Positions 1 through 8,131 of a DNA stretch of 64,000 nt are shown here, piece after piece; position 1 is the first letter of the stretch; each line of letters starts with the position of its first letter. The stretch lies in the NCBI RefSeq assembly GCF_013387465.1, contig NZ_VYGV01000015.1:61938-125937 (forward strand), given 5' to 3'. A program made the position numbers and the translations under genes. The notes under the pieces were generated by a model that was not told the DNA's origin, made no database searches, and worked only from the letters and a program-made list of their open reading frames with translations. Source of the DNA: Hydrogenophaga aromaticivorans (lineage in GTDB: Bacteria; Pseudomonadota; Gammaproteobacteria; Burkholderiales; Burkholderiaceae_C).

Positions 1-952
1 GGCGCGGCGGCGGCGGCACGGCCGAGAGAAACAGCAGCTGCCGCCCGCCCGCGAGCATCACCGCGCGCTGGTCCGAGGGCTGTGTCAGCACGAAGCGGCC
101 GATCTGGCTGAACGGCAGCTCGAACAGCGCTTCAAAACTGCGCCCCACCAGCGGCATGGCGTGCACCGCGCGGCCCTGCAACGCCAGCTGCGCGCGCCGG
201 TTGTGGCCCACCACGCGACCGTTTGCGTCCAGCGCCAGCAGGTACTCGGGCTGCACGTCCAGGAACTGGGGCGCTGCCGATAGCCGCAAGATCCAGTCGT
301 GCCGGTGGCGGTGCAGAAAGGCCGCGTGCTCGATGTCGTGCGCCGTCATCTTCACCAGCTGCAGCGCCAGGTGCTGGCTGCTCTTGGGCTGGCTCGAACT
401 GAGCTGCGAAATGTCGAGCACCGCGCTCAGCTCGCCCGCACTGTCGTACACCGGCGCGGTGGTGCAGGTGAGCGGGATGTGGGTGGCGTCGAAGTGGTCG
501 TCCAGGTGCACGGTGAGCGCCTCGCCGGTGCTGATGCAGGTGCCCACGCCGCAGGTGCCTGCGTGCTGCTCGCTCCAGTCCGCGCCGAGGTAGAGGCCCG
601 CCTTGCGCAGGCTGGGCTCGAACACCAGGTCGCCCAGAAAGTCCACCGTCACGCCGCGCGCGTCCGTCAGCAGCACCACATAACCCAGCCCCGCCACCTT
701 GCTGTAGAGCGCCTCCAGCCCGTGGCGCGCGATCTGCAGCAGCGCCTCCATCTGGTCCTGGTGCTCGCGCAGCCGCGCCTGCGGCAGGATGACGGCCTCC
801 TGCATGCGGGTCGGGTCCAGGCGGTGCTGCTGCACACAGCGCAGCCACGAATCGCGGATCACCTGCTCATGCCCCGCCGCCGCCTGCGCGTCTGCCCCGT
901 CGGTGGCCACCTGCATCACGGTGGCGATGTGCTGGTGCGGTGTGGTGGGCAT
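1..952 (-). CDS. AcoR-like sigma-54-dependent regulator, N-terminal part (runs off the window)
   Basis: The gene starts at 952 on the minus strand (MPTTPHQHIAT) and reads without a stop to base 1, giving about 317 residues of sensory region. Residues of about 75-210 resemble the GAF domain of AcoR-type activators, with the stretch GTCGVGTCISTGEALTVH. A PAS-like segment follows near 225-300 (PEYLLALDANGRVVGHNRRA). The AAA+ sigma-54 domain and Fis helix-turn-helix would lie beyond the window edge, so they are assumed, not seen. Members of this family switch on catabolic genes such as acetoin degradation, but the target here cannot be told. The gene points away from the IS30 element that begins about 100 bases upstream. 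Confidence 0.8.
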   Translation of the reverse strand, partial: MPTTPHQHIATVMQVATDGADAQAAAGHEQVIRDSWLRCVQQHRLDPTRMQEAVILPQARLREHQDQMEALLQIARHGLEALYSKVAGLGYVVLLTDARGVTVDFLGDLVFEPSLRKAGLYLGADWSEQHAGTCGVGTCISTGEALTVHLDDHFDATHIPLTCTTAPVYDSAGELSAVLDISQLSSSQPKSSQHLALQLVKMTAHDIEHAAFLHRHRHDWILRLSAAPQFLDVQPEYLLALDANGRVVGHNRRAQLALQGRAVHAMPLVGRSFEALFELPFSQIGRFVLTQPSDQRAVMLAGGRQLLFLSAVPPPPR

Positions 953-1051
953 GGTGCGGCTCCGGGTGAAACGCTGGCGGGCGAGCCTTGCACCTTCGGG
1001 GGAGCGCGGGGTGGTGTCAATGGAGGGTTTACCCGGGGAGGGGCCGGTGTC

Positions 1052-1079
1052 GGCGGCGGATTCAACGGGTCGATGCAAC
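1052..1079 (+). repeat. IS30 left inverted repeat
   Basis: The 28-bp end beginning GGCGGCGGATTCAACGGGTC pairs with the right end at 2259-2286. The first 20 bases are identical, and there are two mismatches in the remaining eight. Confidence 0.8.
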
Positions 1080-1115
1080 ACACTGACAACTGTCTAGGCA
1101 GAAGGAGTGCTGCAG

Positions 1116-2276
1116 ATGAAATACCGGACGCGGATCTACTACACCGACGCACAGAAGGCTGTGATGTGGGATCGTTGGAAGCAAGGCTGGACGCTCCATC
1201 AGATCGCGCAACTGTTCAATCGGGCACACACTTCAGTACAGGGGATCCTGTCGCGGACAGGAGGCTTTAGGCCACCGGCACGCAGTCGGTCGTCAATAGC
1301 ACTGACGCTGGCTGAAAGAGAAGATATCTCTCGCTCCCTGGTCAACGGCGAATCGATCCGCTCGATTGCCGGACGCCTTGGACGTGCGCCATCGACAATC
1401 AGTCGAGAGGTCAGTCGCAATGGCGGTCGCTCGCACTATCGAGCAGCGGTTGCGGACAGTGCTACCTGGGATCGTGCGCTCCGCCCAAAGTCATGCAAAC
1501 TGATGCTGAACCGAGCGCTTGCCCGCGTTGTGGCCAACAAGCTGCGCCTGCGTTGGTCGCCAGAGCAGATCGCCGGTTGGCTCAAACATACTTACCCGAG
1601 CGACGAGACCTTCCACGTGTCACATGAGACCATCTACCGTTGCTTGTTCATTCAAGCACGCGGAGCCCTGAAGAAGGAGTTGCTGGAGCATTTGCGACGC
1701 ACTCGCGGCATGCGTCGCTCTCGGCATCACACACAGAAGACGCCCACCCACGGACAGATCTGTGATGTGGTATCGATCAGCGATCGACCGGCCTGTGTCG
1801 AAGACCGCGCAGTGCCTGGTCACTGGGAAGGCGACCTCCTCTTCGGCAGCGGCAATAGCCAGATTGCAACGCTGGTCGAGCGGCAAACACGATACGTGAT
1901 GTTGGTGAAGGTCGATGGCAAAGACACTGAAACTGTCGTCAATGCGCTCATCAAGAATGCGCGAAAGCTGCCTCAGGAACTCTACAAGTCCCTGACCTGG
2001 GATCGAGGCAAAGAAATGGCCTCGCACACGCGGGTCACGATGGCCACCAACATCCAAGTCTTCTTCTGCGATCCGCGCAGCCCCTGGCAGCGGGGCAGCA
2101 ACGAGAATACGAATGGGTTGCTCAGGCAGTACATGCCGAAAGGCATCGACATCTCGGGCTACTCCCAGCTCCAGCTCAACGCCATAGCGAGACAATTGAA
2201 CGAGAGGCCACGCAAAACACTTGGCTTCCAAACGCCCGCTGAGATGTTCAGCGAATCCGTTGCGTTGACCCGTTGA
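1116..2276 (+). CDS. IS30-family transposase
   Basis: This 386-residue DDE transposase has an N-terminal helix-turn-helix region (residues of about 10-60, then a second resolvase-like HTH with SIRSIAGRLGRAPSTISREV). The catalytic core shows the IS30 pattern: first Asp in GHWEGDLLFG, second in LTWDRGKEM, and the Glu in SNENTNGLLRQYMPKG. The length is typical of the family. ATG at 1116 is preferred because GAAGGAG lies 8 bases upstream; an in-frame GTG at 1107 overlaps that ribosome-binding site. The stop falls just inside the right inverted repeat. There is no sign of frameshift or decay. Confidence 0.92.
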   Translation: MKYRTRIYYTDAQKAVMWDRWKQGWTLHQIAQLFNRAHTSVQGILSRTGGFRPPARSRSSIALTLAEREDISRSLVNGESIRSIAGRLGRAPSTISREVSRNGGRSHYRAAVADSATWDRALRPKSCKLMLNRALARVVANKLRLRWSPEQIAGWLKHTYPSDETFHVSHETIYRCLFIQARGALKKELLEHLRRTRGMRRSRHHTQKTPTHGQICDVVSISDRPACVEDRAVPGHWEGDLLFGSGNSQIATLVERQTRYVMLVKVDGKDTETVVNALIKNARKLPQELYKSLTWDRGKEMASHTRVTMATNIQVFFCDPRSPWQRGSNENTNGLLRQYMPKGIDISGYSQLQLNAIARQLNERPRKTLGFQTPAEMFSESVALTR

Positions 2277-2286
2277 ATCCGCCGCC
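2259..2286 (-). repeat. IS30 right inverted repeat
   Basis: This is the reverse complement of the left end, identical over the outer 20 bases. It includes the transposase stop codon. Confidence 0.8.
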
Positions 2287-2319
2287 ATGAGCGGTCGGTG
2301 GTCAATTGAGAAAGCAGCC

Positions 2320-2377
2320 GATCAACGTCAGAATTCAGCGGACGCCGAAGGCGGTCCGATGGCAAGACCTGTTAACC
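2320..2377 (-). other. attC-like recombination site (cassette end 2)
   Basis: Read on the minus strand, the 58-bp site begins GGTTAAC (R''-like) and ends GTTGATC (R'-like). Between them lies a hairpin at 2339-2358, CGGA/TCCG and CGCC/GGCG, with one unpaired C, like the extrahelical base of attC sites. The TAA stop of the upstream small gene lies inside GGTTAAC, which is a hallmark of integron cassettes. The core sites deviate from RYYYAAC/GTTRRRY, so this is a likely but degenerate site. Confidence 0.5.
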
Positions 2378-2611
2378 GTTGAAGAATGGTCCGAGGTCCG
2401 TTCGAGCGTGCTGGACAGCGTATTCAACCACTGCCAGCGGAACGGCCTCGACGTGTTGAAGAAATGACCACTCCCTTCTTCCATCGAACCGAACCACCTC
2501 AAAAACGAGCGTCTCATTTTTTCCGTCAACAAGGTAACACTCCCATTGCATGGCGTCACGGTCGACATCCGTCGCAATTACTACCCTGTACTCGCGTCCT
2601 TCGATGTGCAT
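2372..2611 (-). CDS. Small hypothetical protein, cassette-like gene
   Basis: This protein has 79 residues and I do not recognise it (begins MHIEGREYRVVIATD, ends LGPFFNG). It has no signal peptide or membrane segment. The composition is that of a soluble, acidic-to-neutral, beta-rich small protein. Its ATG lies directly after the R'-like end of the attC-like site at 2615-2683, and its TAA lies inside the next such site. This packing of gene against recombination site is typical of integron gene cassettes, whose genes are mostly of unknown function. Codon use is less GC-biased than in neighbouring chromosomal genes, consistent with acquisition by transfer. Confidence 0.6.
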   Translation of the reverse strand: MHIEGREYRVVIATDVDRDAMQWECYLVDGKNETLVFEVVRFDGRREWSFLQHVEAVPLAVVEYAVQHARTDLGPFFNG

Positions 2612-2614
2612 GAT

Positions 2615-2683
2615 GGTTTACGTTGAAGCTGAGCCGCGAGCGGCGGCTTGCCGACGCGAGTCGGCTCGAGCGACTGGTTAGCC
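2615..2683 (-). other. attC-like recombination site (cassette end 1)
   Basis: This is the best of the three sites, at 69 bp. On the minus strand it runs from GGCTAAC to GTAAACC. Inside, GCTCGAGCCG near the left pairs with CGGCTCAGC near the right, leaving one unpaired G as in true attC hairpins. A smaller hairpin occupies the middle. The stop codon of the larger upstream gene (TAA) is within GGCTAAC. Confidence 0.65.
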
Positions 2684-3142
2684 GACTCTTCGAAGTACTG
2701 CATTTTGAAGCGAATCGGTTTCAGGGAAGGCAGCCAAGAAACGCTTTTGAGCCGCCTCAGGAAGGCCAACAAGAATGGTGGCGCTGCTGTCCCAGCAAGC
2801 AATCTCAAAGACTGCACCTTGCAATTGCGGCCTAACCTCGGAGCCAGTCCAGAAGTCCGGGTTGCCTTCGATGTAAGGAGCGGCAAGTACGGTATGGCGA
2901 TGGCCAACTGGCACCGCACTGAACACAGCCCAGATGAACTGGATTTCATTGCATTCAAGCAAGCGACGAAGCTCGATGCCAGTGATCCATTGGTCTCGAG
3001 GCGAGAAGTCCTCGCCGTAGTAGTTGGTCTCGATGTCACTCAAGTACCAATCGAAGGCCGATGCCGAGATTCCCAATGCATGCAGCGTGGCCCGCATGTC
3101 GGTGAAGAACGGAACTCTGTCGGTTCCCTCGAGGATGAGATT
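2678..3142 (-). CDS. Hypothetical protein, cassette-like gene
   Basis: This is a 154-residue soluble protein of unknown function starting MNLILEGTDRVPFF. I chose ATG 3142 because it lies 22 bases after the GTTAGCC end of the attC-like site at 3164-3220, the normal place for a cassette start. A longer frame to 3205 would read through that site. The sequence is rich in Trp and acidic residues (FDWYLSDIETNYYGEDF, PDFWTGSE) and somewhat resembles small immunity-type proteins, but no family can be named. The stop is embedded in the next attC-like site. Confidence 0.65.
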   Translation of the reverse strand, partial: NLILEGTDRVPFFTDMRATLHALGISASAFDWYLSDIETNYYGEDFSPRDQWITGIELRRLLECNEIQFIWAVFSAVPVGHRHTVLAAPYIEGNPDFWTGSEVRPQLQGAVFEIACWDSSATILVGLPEAAQKRFLAAFPETDSLQNAVLRRVG

Positions 3143-3163
3143 CATCGGGTATGGCGCCAAGAC

Positions 3164-3220
3164 GGCTAACTTTGATTTAAACGGCAAAACGCCGGATACC
3201 CACAATGGCAGTCGTTAAAC
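3164..3220 (-). other. attC-like recombination site (cassette end 0), degenerate
   Basis: This is a 57-bp segment from GTTTAAC (a perfect RYYYAAC) to GTTAGCC (6 of 7 to GTTRRRY) on the minus strand. The inner part has only a short CGGC/GCCG stem and poor pairing of the outer arms. It is therefore recognised mainly by its position: the TAA of the ORF at 3215-3448 lies in GTTTAAC, and a gene starts shortly after GTTAGCC. Confidence 0.4.
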
Positions 3221-3448
3221 AAAGTCGGCCTCCCGTCTGAAAAGTTGTTTCAAATCAACATACTGCACCATCTTACTTCGGCGACGAGAAGGTATAACAA
3301 AATCGACAAACCCGACTGCCCCCACCCTATGCCCCTTTGCCCAGCGAGAGGCCTGACTAGTAGCGATCTGTCCGCTTTCTGGCAGCTCAAACGGGTGCCT
3401 GCTCAGGGTCGGGATGGGATTTTCAAAGACGTTGGGGGTGTCATTCAC
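3215..3448 (-). CDS. Small ORF ending in an attC-like site, doubtful gene
   Basis: This is a 77-codon frame, MNDTPNVFENP to FRREADFV. It has no recognisable domain and no convincing ribosome-binding site. What supports it is that its TAA falls exactly in the R''-like core of the site at 3164-3220, as with the two cassette genes that follow. It could equally be a remnant or non-coding DNA. No attC-like site is visible upstream of it, so it would be the first element next to the BTAD regulator gene. Confidence 0.3.
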   Translation of the reverse strand: MNDTPNVFENPIPTLSRHPFELPESGQIATSQASRWAKGHRVGAVGFVDFVIPSRRRSKMVQYVDLKQLFRREADFV

Positions 3449-3554
3449 AAGTCGCTGTTCGCTGCGGGCGCCGGATGCATAAGCCCCGAAGCGCCAGCAA
3501 TGATGGGGCGCGGATCAAAGCCTGCAACACAGCGCCAGCGAAACCGCCGAACAC

Positions 3555-6500
3555 TCAAGCCGCGCCAGACCCCTCCGTTCCGCCCGATTCGGGAACCACC
3601 GCGAGCCGCTCGCAACGCAGCGCATCGATCGGGTGGCCGGCGCCACGAAAGCGCGCAGCCGCCTCCGCAAAGCGCGAGGCAGCCACATGCGCGCCCTCGC
3701 CGCGAGCGACCGCCATGTGGCCGAGCACTTCGTCGTGCGCCGCATGCCAGGCCGGCAAGCGCATCACCACGTCCGCCAGATAGGCGCTCTGGCCGGTGTA
3801 CTCCTCGGCCAAGTCGAGGCGTCCTGCTCGCGCCGCGGCAATCGCCGCTGGCACGGCGAATGTGATTCGGCAACCCGGGCAGGTCTCCAGCGGGCCGCGC
3901 ACGGCCTCGCGGGCATCCTCCAGCGCATGCAGTGCGGCGATTGGGTTGCGGGCCAGGCGGATGCGCGTTCCGTAGATCCGGTCCAGCAGGTGAAACCCGA
4001 TGTCGGTCTGCCGCGCCAGGTCCAGTGCCTCGTCGATCAGGGTGCGGGCGTCGTCGAGCTGCCCGCGGTACATCGCGACCTCGGCGAGCCGCTGCATCGA
4101 AAACGCCTCGCCGGTCGCGCCACCGATGGCATGGTGCAGGCGCACACCCAGCGTCAGATGCTCCTCGGCCGCGGAAAGATCGCCGGCCAGCAGCTCGGCC
4201 TCACCGCGCAACGTGACGCCAAAAGCGTGCCCACGCGCAGCGCCGATCCGGACGGCTTCGGCAGCCAGCCCTTGTGCAAAGGCGATGACCTCGGGGTAGG
4301 GCCGTGCCCCGTAGAGGAAGCGCTGCAGGATGCAGAGCTGTCCGTCGAACACCCGCACAGCCAGGTGCGGCAGCTGGCGGGTGTCCTGCAGGTCGGCCCA
4401 GACGCTCTGGTGCAGTTCCCCACGTGCGTGCGCCGCCGCCGCCTGGGCCCACGAAGCGGTCACGATGGCCGAAACATCGCCGGCCTGCAAGGCGAGCCGC
4501 CTGGCCTCGGCCGCCTTGCGCGTGCCCATGGCCGGGTCCGCCGCGCCGAGGGCTGCGGCACCGCAGTAGGTCAGGGCCTCGCACAACCGTCCGTCCACAC
4601 TGTTCGGCCGGACGCCCACCAGCTCTTCGAGCGCGCCCTTCGGGTTGCCCTGCTTGATCATCGCCAAGGCACCCTTGGCCCGCAGGTTGTGCGACATCGG
4701 CTCGCCAGCCGCCAGGGCGGCCGTCCGGTATGCGGCCACCGCTGCCGGGTCCCCCATGGCATCCAGTGCCTCCGCACGCAAGCGCAGCGCCTCGGCATGG
4801 CCGGCCTCGAAGGCCAGCACGGGCTCCAGATGGCGCAGGGCGTCACTGAAGGCGGCCAGGCGCACCGCGTCGCGCGCCGCGGCAAGCAGGCAGGGCACGG
4901 CATCGCGCGGGTTGCCGCCGTCGAGCCAGTGGCGTGCCACGAGGGCCGGCGCGGCGTCGAGTTCACTCAGGCGCTGCGCGGCCTGGCGGTGCATCTTCAA
5001 TCGCTGGTGCGGCGGGATCTGCTCGATCAGGACCTGTCGCACCAGGTCGTGCCGAAACCGGTAGCCCGTTCCCGCCAGCACCAGCACACCTGCGGTCAGC
5101 GCCAGGTCCAGCGCCGCAAACGCGTGTGCCTCGGCGTCCGGTGTCAGGGCTGCGGCCGTGGTGGCGTCGAAGGCGTCGCCGGCCAGGGCCATCCACTTCA
5201 GCGACGCCAGCACCGCATCGGGCACATCGCACAGGCGGGCGAGGATGGCTTCGGCGACGTTGCGGGGCAGCCGAGTGCCTGAGGGTTGTGCGCAGCGCGC
5301 CAGCTCGATCGCCGCAAACGGGTTGCCCTCGGCAACGGCAACGATGTGCGACACGTTCTGTTCGGACAACGGACACGGTGCCGCCTGGGCCACCAGCCGA
5401 CGCGTCTCGTCCTCGTCCAGCGGCTCAAGATCGAGCGCCTGCATGACGCCGCTGCCGACCAGGCGCGACACACCCCGGGCGAGCGCCGAACCCAGCGTGG
5501 GAGCGCGCGTTGCCAGCACCACGCACACCGGTGGACCGGCAGAGGCCAGGTGCATCAACACGTCGGCGTCGGCATCGTCGATCAGGTGCGCGTCGTCCAC
5601 CAGCACCATGACGTCGCCGCCGCCCGAAGCCGCCAGCAGCAGACGCCTCAAGGCGCCGATCACCTGGTGCCGCCCCAGCGGACCGGCCAGGGCGGCGGCC
5701 GGCGCCGCGAGCGGGCTGAGCTGGGCAAGCACCGAGCGCGCCGGCGCGCCGATGTGGTCCAGCAAGGCGCGGTCCGACGCGACCAGCCGTTCGGTCAAGG
5801 CGGCGATCACCGCGTAGGCGCGTCCGGGCTGTGCGGCGTCCACGGGAACGACGGTCCAACCGCGCTCCCGGGCCAGCGCAGCGAGTTCACGGCAGAAAGC
5901 GGTCTTGCCAATACCCGCGGGGCCGCGCAGCACGATGCCGCCGGGCCGTTCGGTGGCGCCCATGCCCAGCCAGGCCACCGCCTGGGCACGGACCAACGCC
6001 CGCCCGATGGTGGCCGGACCGGCTGGCTGCAGGCCGGCGACGCACTGCCCGTACAAGGCCTCGGTGTCGTGATCGGGTGCGACGCCAAGCTCCCGTTCGA
6101 GCGCCTCGCGCAGACGCGCATACCAGCGCACGGCGGCTGCCCGGTTGCCGGTCGCGAGCTCGCGCGCCATCAGCTCGCGATGGGCGGGCTCATCGGTGGG
6201 CTCCACCCGGGCCAGGCGTTCCCACTGGTCGCTGGCCCGAAGCAGCGCCATGAACCGCACGTGCAGCCGTTCGCGTGCCGGTTCGGCCCAGGCTTCGTAG
6301 GTCGAGCCCGGCAGCAGATCGCCGGTGTAGGCGTCGGCGGCCTGCGCGCAAGCCTCAGGCTCGCCGCTGGCGAGCGCCGCCTGCGCGAGTTGCTCGAAGC
6401 GGTCGACATCGACGGCAACACCGCCGTGGGCCCACAGCACCACCTCGCCGCCTTGCGACACCACGCCGTCGTGCCGGCCGAGCGCCTGGCGGGCGTGGTG

Positions 6501-6752
6501 CGCGGCCTTGCGCAGGTTGGCGGCTCCGGCGTCGGGATCGAGTTGCGGCCACAGTGTGTCGACGACGCGGTCGCGTGTCATGCGCCGCTGCGGCGCCAGG
6601 CTCAGCAGCTGCACCAGCTGGGCCGAGCGCAGGCTGGGCCAGCGCTCAGCAGCCACCTCGATGCCGTCGATCGACACCGAGAATCCACCCAACAGGCGCA
6701 CCTCAAGGTGACTGGCCGGCTCGGATTCTGTGATGGCGTGGGAAGGTCCCAT
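3555..6752 (-). CDS. BTAD/AAA/TPR transcriptional regulator (SARP/AfsR-like architecture)
   Basis: This 1,065-residue cytoplasmic regulator has an N-terminal winged-helix part (residues of about 15-110, LEVRLLGGFSVSIDG) and a bacterial transcriptional activation domain (about 115-250, rich in helices, ending DTEALYGQCV). These are followed by an ATPase domain with Walker A GPAGIGKTAFC and Walker B VMVLVDDAH, then a long C-terminal array of helical TPR-like repeats. This arrangement is best known from actinobacterial antibiotic regulators but also occurs in betaproteobacteria, where targets are mostly unknown. It diverges from a small unknown gene and a truncated haemoglobin gene, which are the likeliest targets. 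The start at 6752 gives a sensible N-terminus (MGPSHAITE). Confidence 0.85.
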   Translation of the reverse strand: MGPSHAITESEPASHLEVRLLGGFSVSIDGIEVAAERWPSLRSAQLVQLLSLAPQRRMTRDRVVDTLWPQLDPDAGAANLRKAAHHARQALGRHDGVVSQGGEVVLWAHGGVAVDVDRFEQLAQAALASGEPEACAQAADAYTGDLLPGSTYEAWAEPARERLHVRFMALLRASDQWERLARVEPTDEPAHRELMARELATGNRAAAVRWYARLREALERELGVAPDHDTEALYGQCVAGLQPAGPATIGRALVRAQAVAWLGMGATERPGGIVLRGPAGIGKTAFCRELAALARERGWTVVPVDAAQPGRAYAVIAALTERLVASDRALLDHIGAPARSVLAQLSPLAAPAAALAGPLGRHQVIGALRRLLLAASGGGDVMVLVDDAHLIDDADADVLMHLASAGPPVCVVLATRAPTLGSALARGVSRLVGSGVMQALDLEPLDEDETRRLVAQAAPCPLSEQNVSHIVAVAEGNPFAAIELARCAQPSGTRLPRNVAEAILARLCDVPDAVLASLKWMALAGDAFDATTAAALTPDAEAHAFAALDLALTAGVLVLAGTGYRFRHDLVRQVLIEQIPPHQRLKMHRQAAQRLSELDAAPALVARHWLDGGNPRDAVPCLLAAARDAVRLAAFSDALRHLEPVLAFEAGHAEALRLRAEALDAMGDPAAVAAYRTAALAAGEPMSHNLRAKGALAMIKQGNPKGALEELVGVRPNSVDGRLCEALTYCGAAALGAADPAMGTRKAAEARRLALQAGDVSAIVTASWAQAAAAHARGELHQSVWADLQDTRQLPHLAVRVFDGQLCILQRFLYGARPYPEVIAFAQGLAAEAVRIGAARGHAFGVTLRGEAELLAGDLSAAEEHLTLGVRLHHAIGGATGEAFSMQRLAEVAMYRGQLDDARTLIDEALDLARQTDIGFHLLDRIYGTRIRLARNPIAALHALEDAREAVRGPLETCPGCRITFAVPAAIAAARAGRLDLAEEYTGQSAYLADVVMRLPAWHAAHDEVLGHMAVARGEGAHVAASRFAEAAARFRGAGHPIDALRCERLAVVPESGGTEGSGAA

Positions 6753-6885
6753 GGTGGATCAAGTGTGCGGCGCCCGGCCGGCCAGCGCAATGCCCCCAGC
6801 GGCCGGGAACGTTTCAGGAACACCCGATGGCGATGCTGTGTTCCGCGGGTTGTTCCAGACCCGCGACATCCAACAGGAGCACACC

Positions 6886-7089
6886 ATGGCCACGCAACAG
6901 ATTTCCTTCCTGATTCCCCCCTACGGCACTGCGACGTTGAACCTGCCCGAGCTGTTGACGCCCGACGCGTTCGCCCGCCTCGACTCGGCCATCGATCAGG
7001 CGCTCGCTGAGCCGCGCCAGGCGCTCGGTGACGCCGCCCCAGACCCGGGGTCCATCGAGTACGACTCGTGGTTGAACCGGCAGCAATGA
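6886..7089 (+). CDS. Small hypothetical protein upstream of truncated haemoglobin
   Basis: This 67-residue protein begins MATQQISFLIPPYG and ends YDSWLNRQQ. I do not recognise it. ATG 6886 is chosen because CAGGAG lies 7 bases upstream; longer in-frame starts back to 6730 would overlap the divergent regulator gene. There is no signal peptide, and the middle is a short amphipathic helix (PDAFARLDSAIDQALAEPRQAL). It lies 15 bases before the truncated haemoglobin gene with its own ribosome-binding site, so the two are probably co-transcribed and likely under the divergent BTAD regulator. Confidence 0.7.
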   Translation: MATQQISFLIPPYGTATLNLPELLTPDAFARLDSAIDQALAEPRQALGDAAPDPGSIEYDSWLNRQQ

Positions 7090-7104
7090 AGCCAGGAGAG
7101 GACC

Positions 7105-7464
7105 ATGACATCATCGCTCTACCAAAGACTCGGCGAGTCCGAGGGAATCACCGCCATCGTGGACGACGCGGTTGATCGCCACGCCGTCAACCCACTGCTG
7201 GCCCCCCGCTTCAGCGGCAAGGACTTGGCCCACGCTAAACGAATGGGCGCGCAATTCTTCTGCATGGGTGCGGGCGGGCCTCAACGCTACGAAGGCCGCG
7301 ACCTGCGCACCGCGCATGCCGGGATGAACATCAACGAGCAGGAGTTGATCGCCACCATAGACGACTTCGTGGCCGCCATGCAAGGGCAGGGGGTCGGCAC
7401 CACCGAAATCAATGAGGTGGTGGCGATCCTCTACTCATTGAAGGGCGACGTGCTGCGGGTCTGA
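7105..7464 (+). CDS. Group 1 truncated haemoglobin
   Basis: This 119-residue 2-on-2 globin has the family's usual length. It opens with SLYQRLGESEGI (A/B helices) and contains RTAHAGMNI, which carries the proximal haem-ligand His. It ends with a G/H-helix segment (GVGTTEINEVVAILYSLKGDVL). Group 1 proteins bind O2 and NO and often serve in NO detoxification or redox sensing in the cytoplasm. AGGAGAGG lies just upstream of ATG. The gene follows the 67-residue gene closely and diverges from the BTAD regulator. Confidence 0.9.
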   Translation: MTSSLYQRLGESEGITAIVDDAVDRHAVNPLLAPRFSGKDLAHAKRMGAQFFCMGAGGPQRYEGRDLRTAHAGMNINEQELIATIDDFVAAMQGQGVGTTEINEVVAILYSLKGDVLRV

Positions 7465-8131
7465 GCGGCAAACGACCGGGCCTTCGCGGCGCCCGGTGGC
7501 TCCACCAGTCTGGAGACGGTGTCGAGTCGCCCTTGCGCCGCACGCCTGAAGGTCCGCAGTCCATTCTGCACAACCGTTCTGCGTGACCGGTTCGGGCCTG
7601 AAGTCGGATGCCCGCAACGGATCGGTACCGCCGGTCCAGATGATGTGAAAACGGTCGGTGTACCTAGCGCCAGCCGGGCGCGGAAGTCCTATGACCGCAG
7701 TACCTCATACAGCCGCCGTTCGGGCCAGCACCGGTCGCCGTGCCCAACAGCCGCTTCGTGGCTGTCAGAGTGAGCTCGCCTGGCAGCACCCACCGTCGGC
7801 AACCGCTTCACTGCGGCTGTTGGTGGCCAGGACCTCTCGGGCTGCTTGGGGTCGAAAAGAGGCAACTGACTCCAAGCCTTCACACTCAAGGCAACGCCCC
7901 CGCCAACCCTCAAATCCCCACCGCCAGCTCGACCACGGCCGCCGTTCCCGACGTCGCCCCATCCAGCTCGCGGTGCCAATCCTCAGACTAGCGGATCAGC
8001 GTCAGCATCCGCAGCCCACACGACGGAACAGTCCACGGTCTGGATGCCGAAGTCCCAGGCCAGCCACCAGAGCGCTCACAGCCCACCGAGCACGATGCCT
8101 CTGGGCGCGTCCAGCCAGTCGGTGGGGTCGA
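7465..8131 (+). other. 667-bp intergenic region without a supported gene
   Basis: No frame here has a start signal, a recognisable domain and typical codon bias at once; the open frames are by-products of high GC content. The region separates the convergent haemoglobin and lipocalin genes. Base composition is slightly lower in GC and less codon-structured than its flanks, which would fit a degraded gene or old insertion. No clear terminator hairpin with a T-run was found. Confidence 0.5.

Larger units (their letters stand above)
1052..2286 (+). mobile_element. IS30-family insertion sequence, apparently complete
   Basis: The element is 1,235 bp and holds one transposase gene between inverted repeats at 1052-1079 and 2259-2286. 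The repeats match in 26 of 28 positions and begin GGCGGCGGATTC. The intact DDE gene and both ends suggest a potentially active copy. No clear short target duplication is visible (left flank ends TGTC, right flank begins ATGA), so the exact outer bases are uncertain by a base or two. It sits between the AcoR-like regulator gene and a set of cassette-like genes. Confidence 0.85.

Noticed and set aside
1040..2295. Target-site duplication of the IS30 element
   Set aside because: The bases just outside the inverted repeats (TGTC and ATGA) do not match, so no duplication can be claimed.
3555..6752. A secondary-metabolite cluster controlled by the SARP-like regulator
   Set aside because: No polyketide, peptide synthetase or tailoring genes occur nearby.
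3633..7010. Long plus-strand frames opposite the BTAD regulator
   Set aside because: The minus-strand gene has Walker and BTAD motifs; the opposite frames have none.
7465..8131. Possible genes or pseudogenes in the gap between haemoglobin and lipocalin genes
   Set aside because: Frames on both strands lack start signals, consistent codon bias and recognisable domains.
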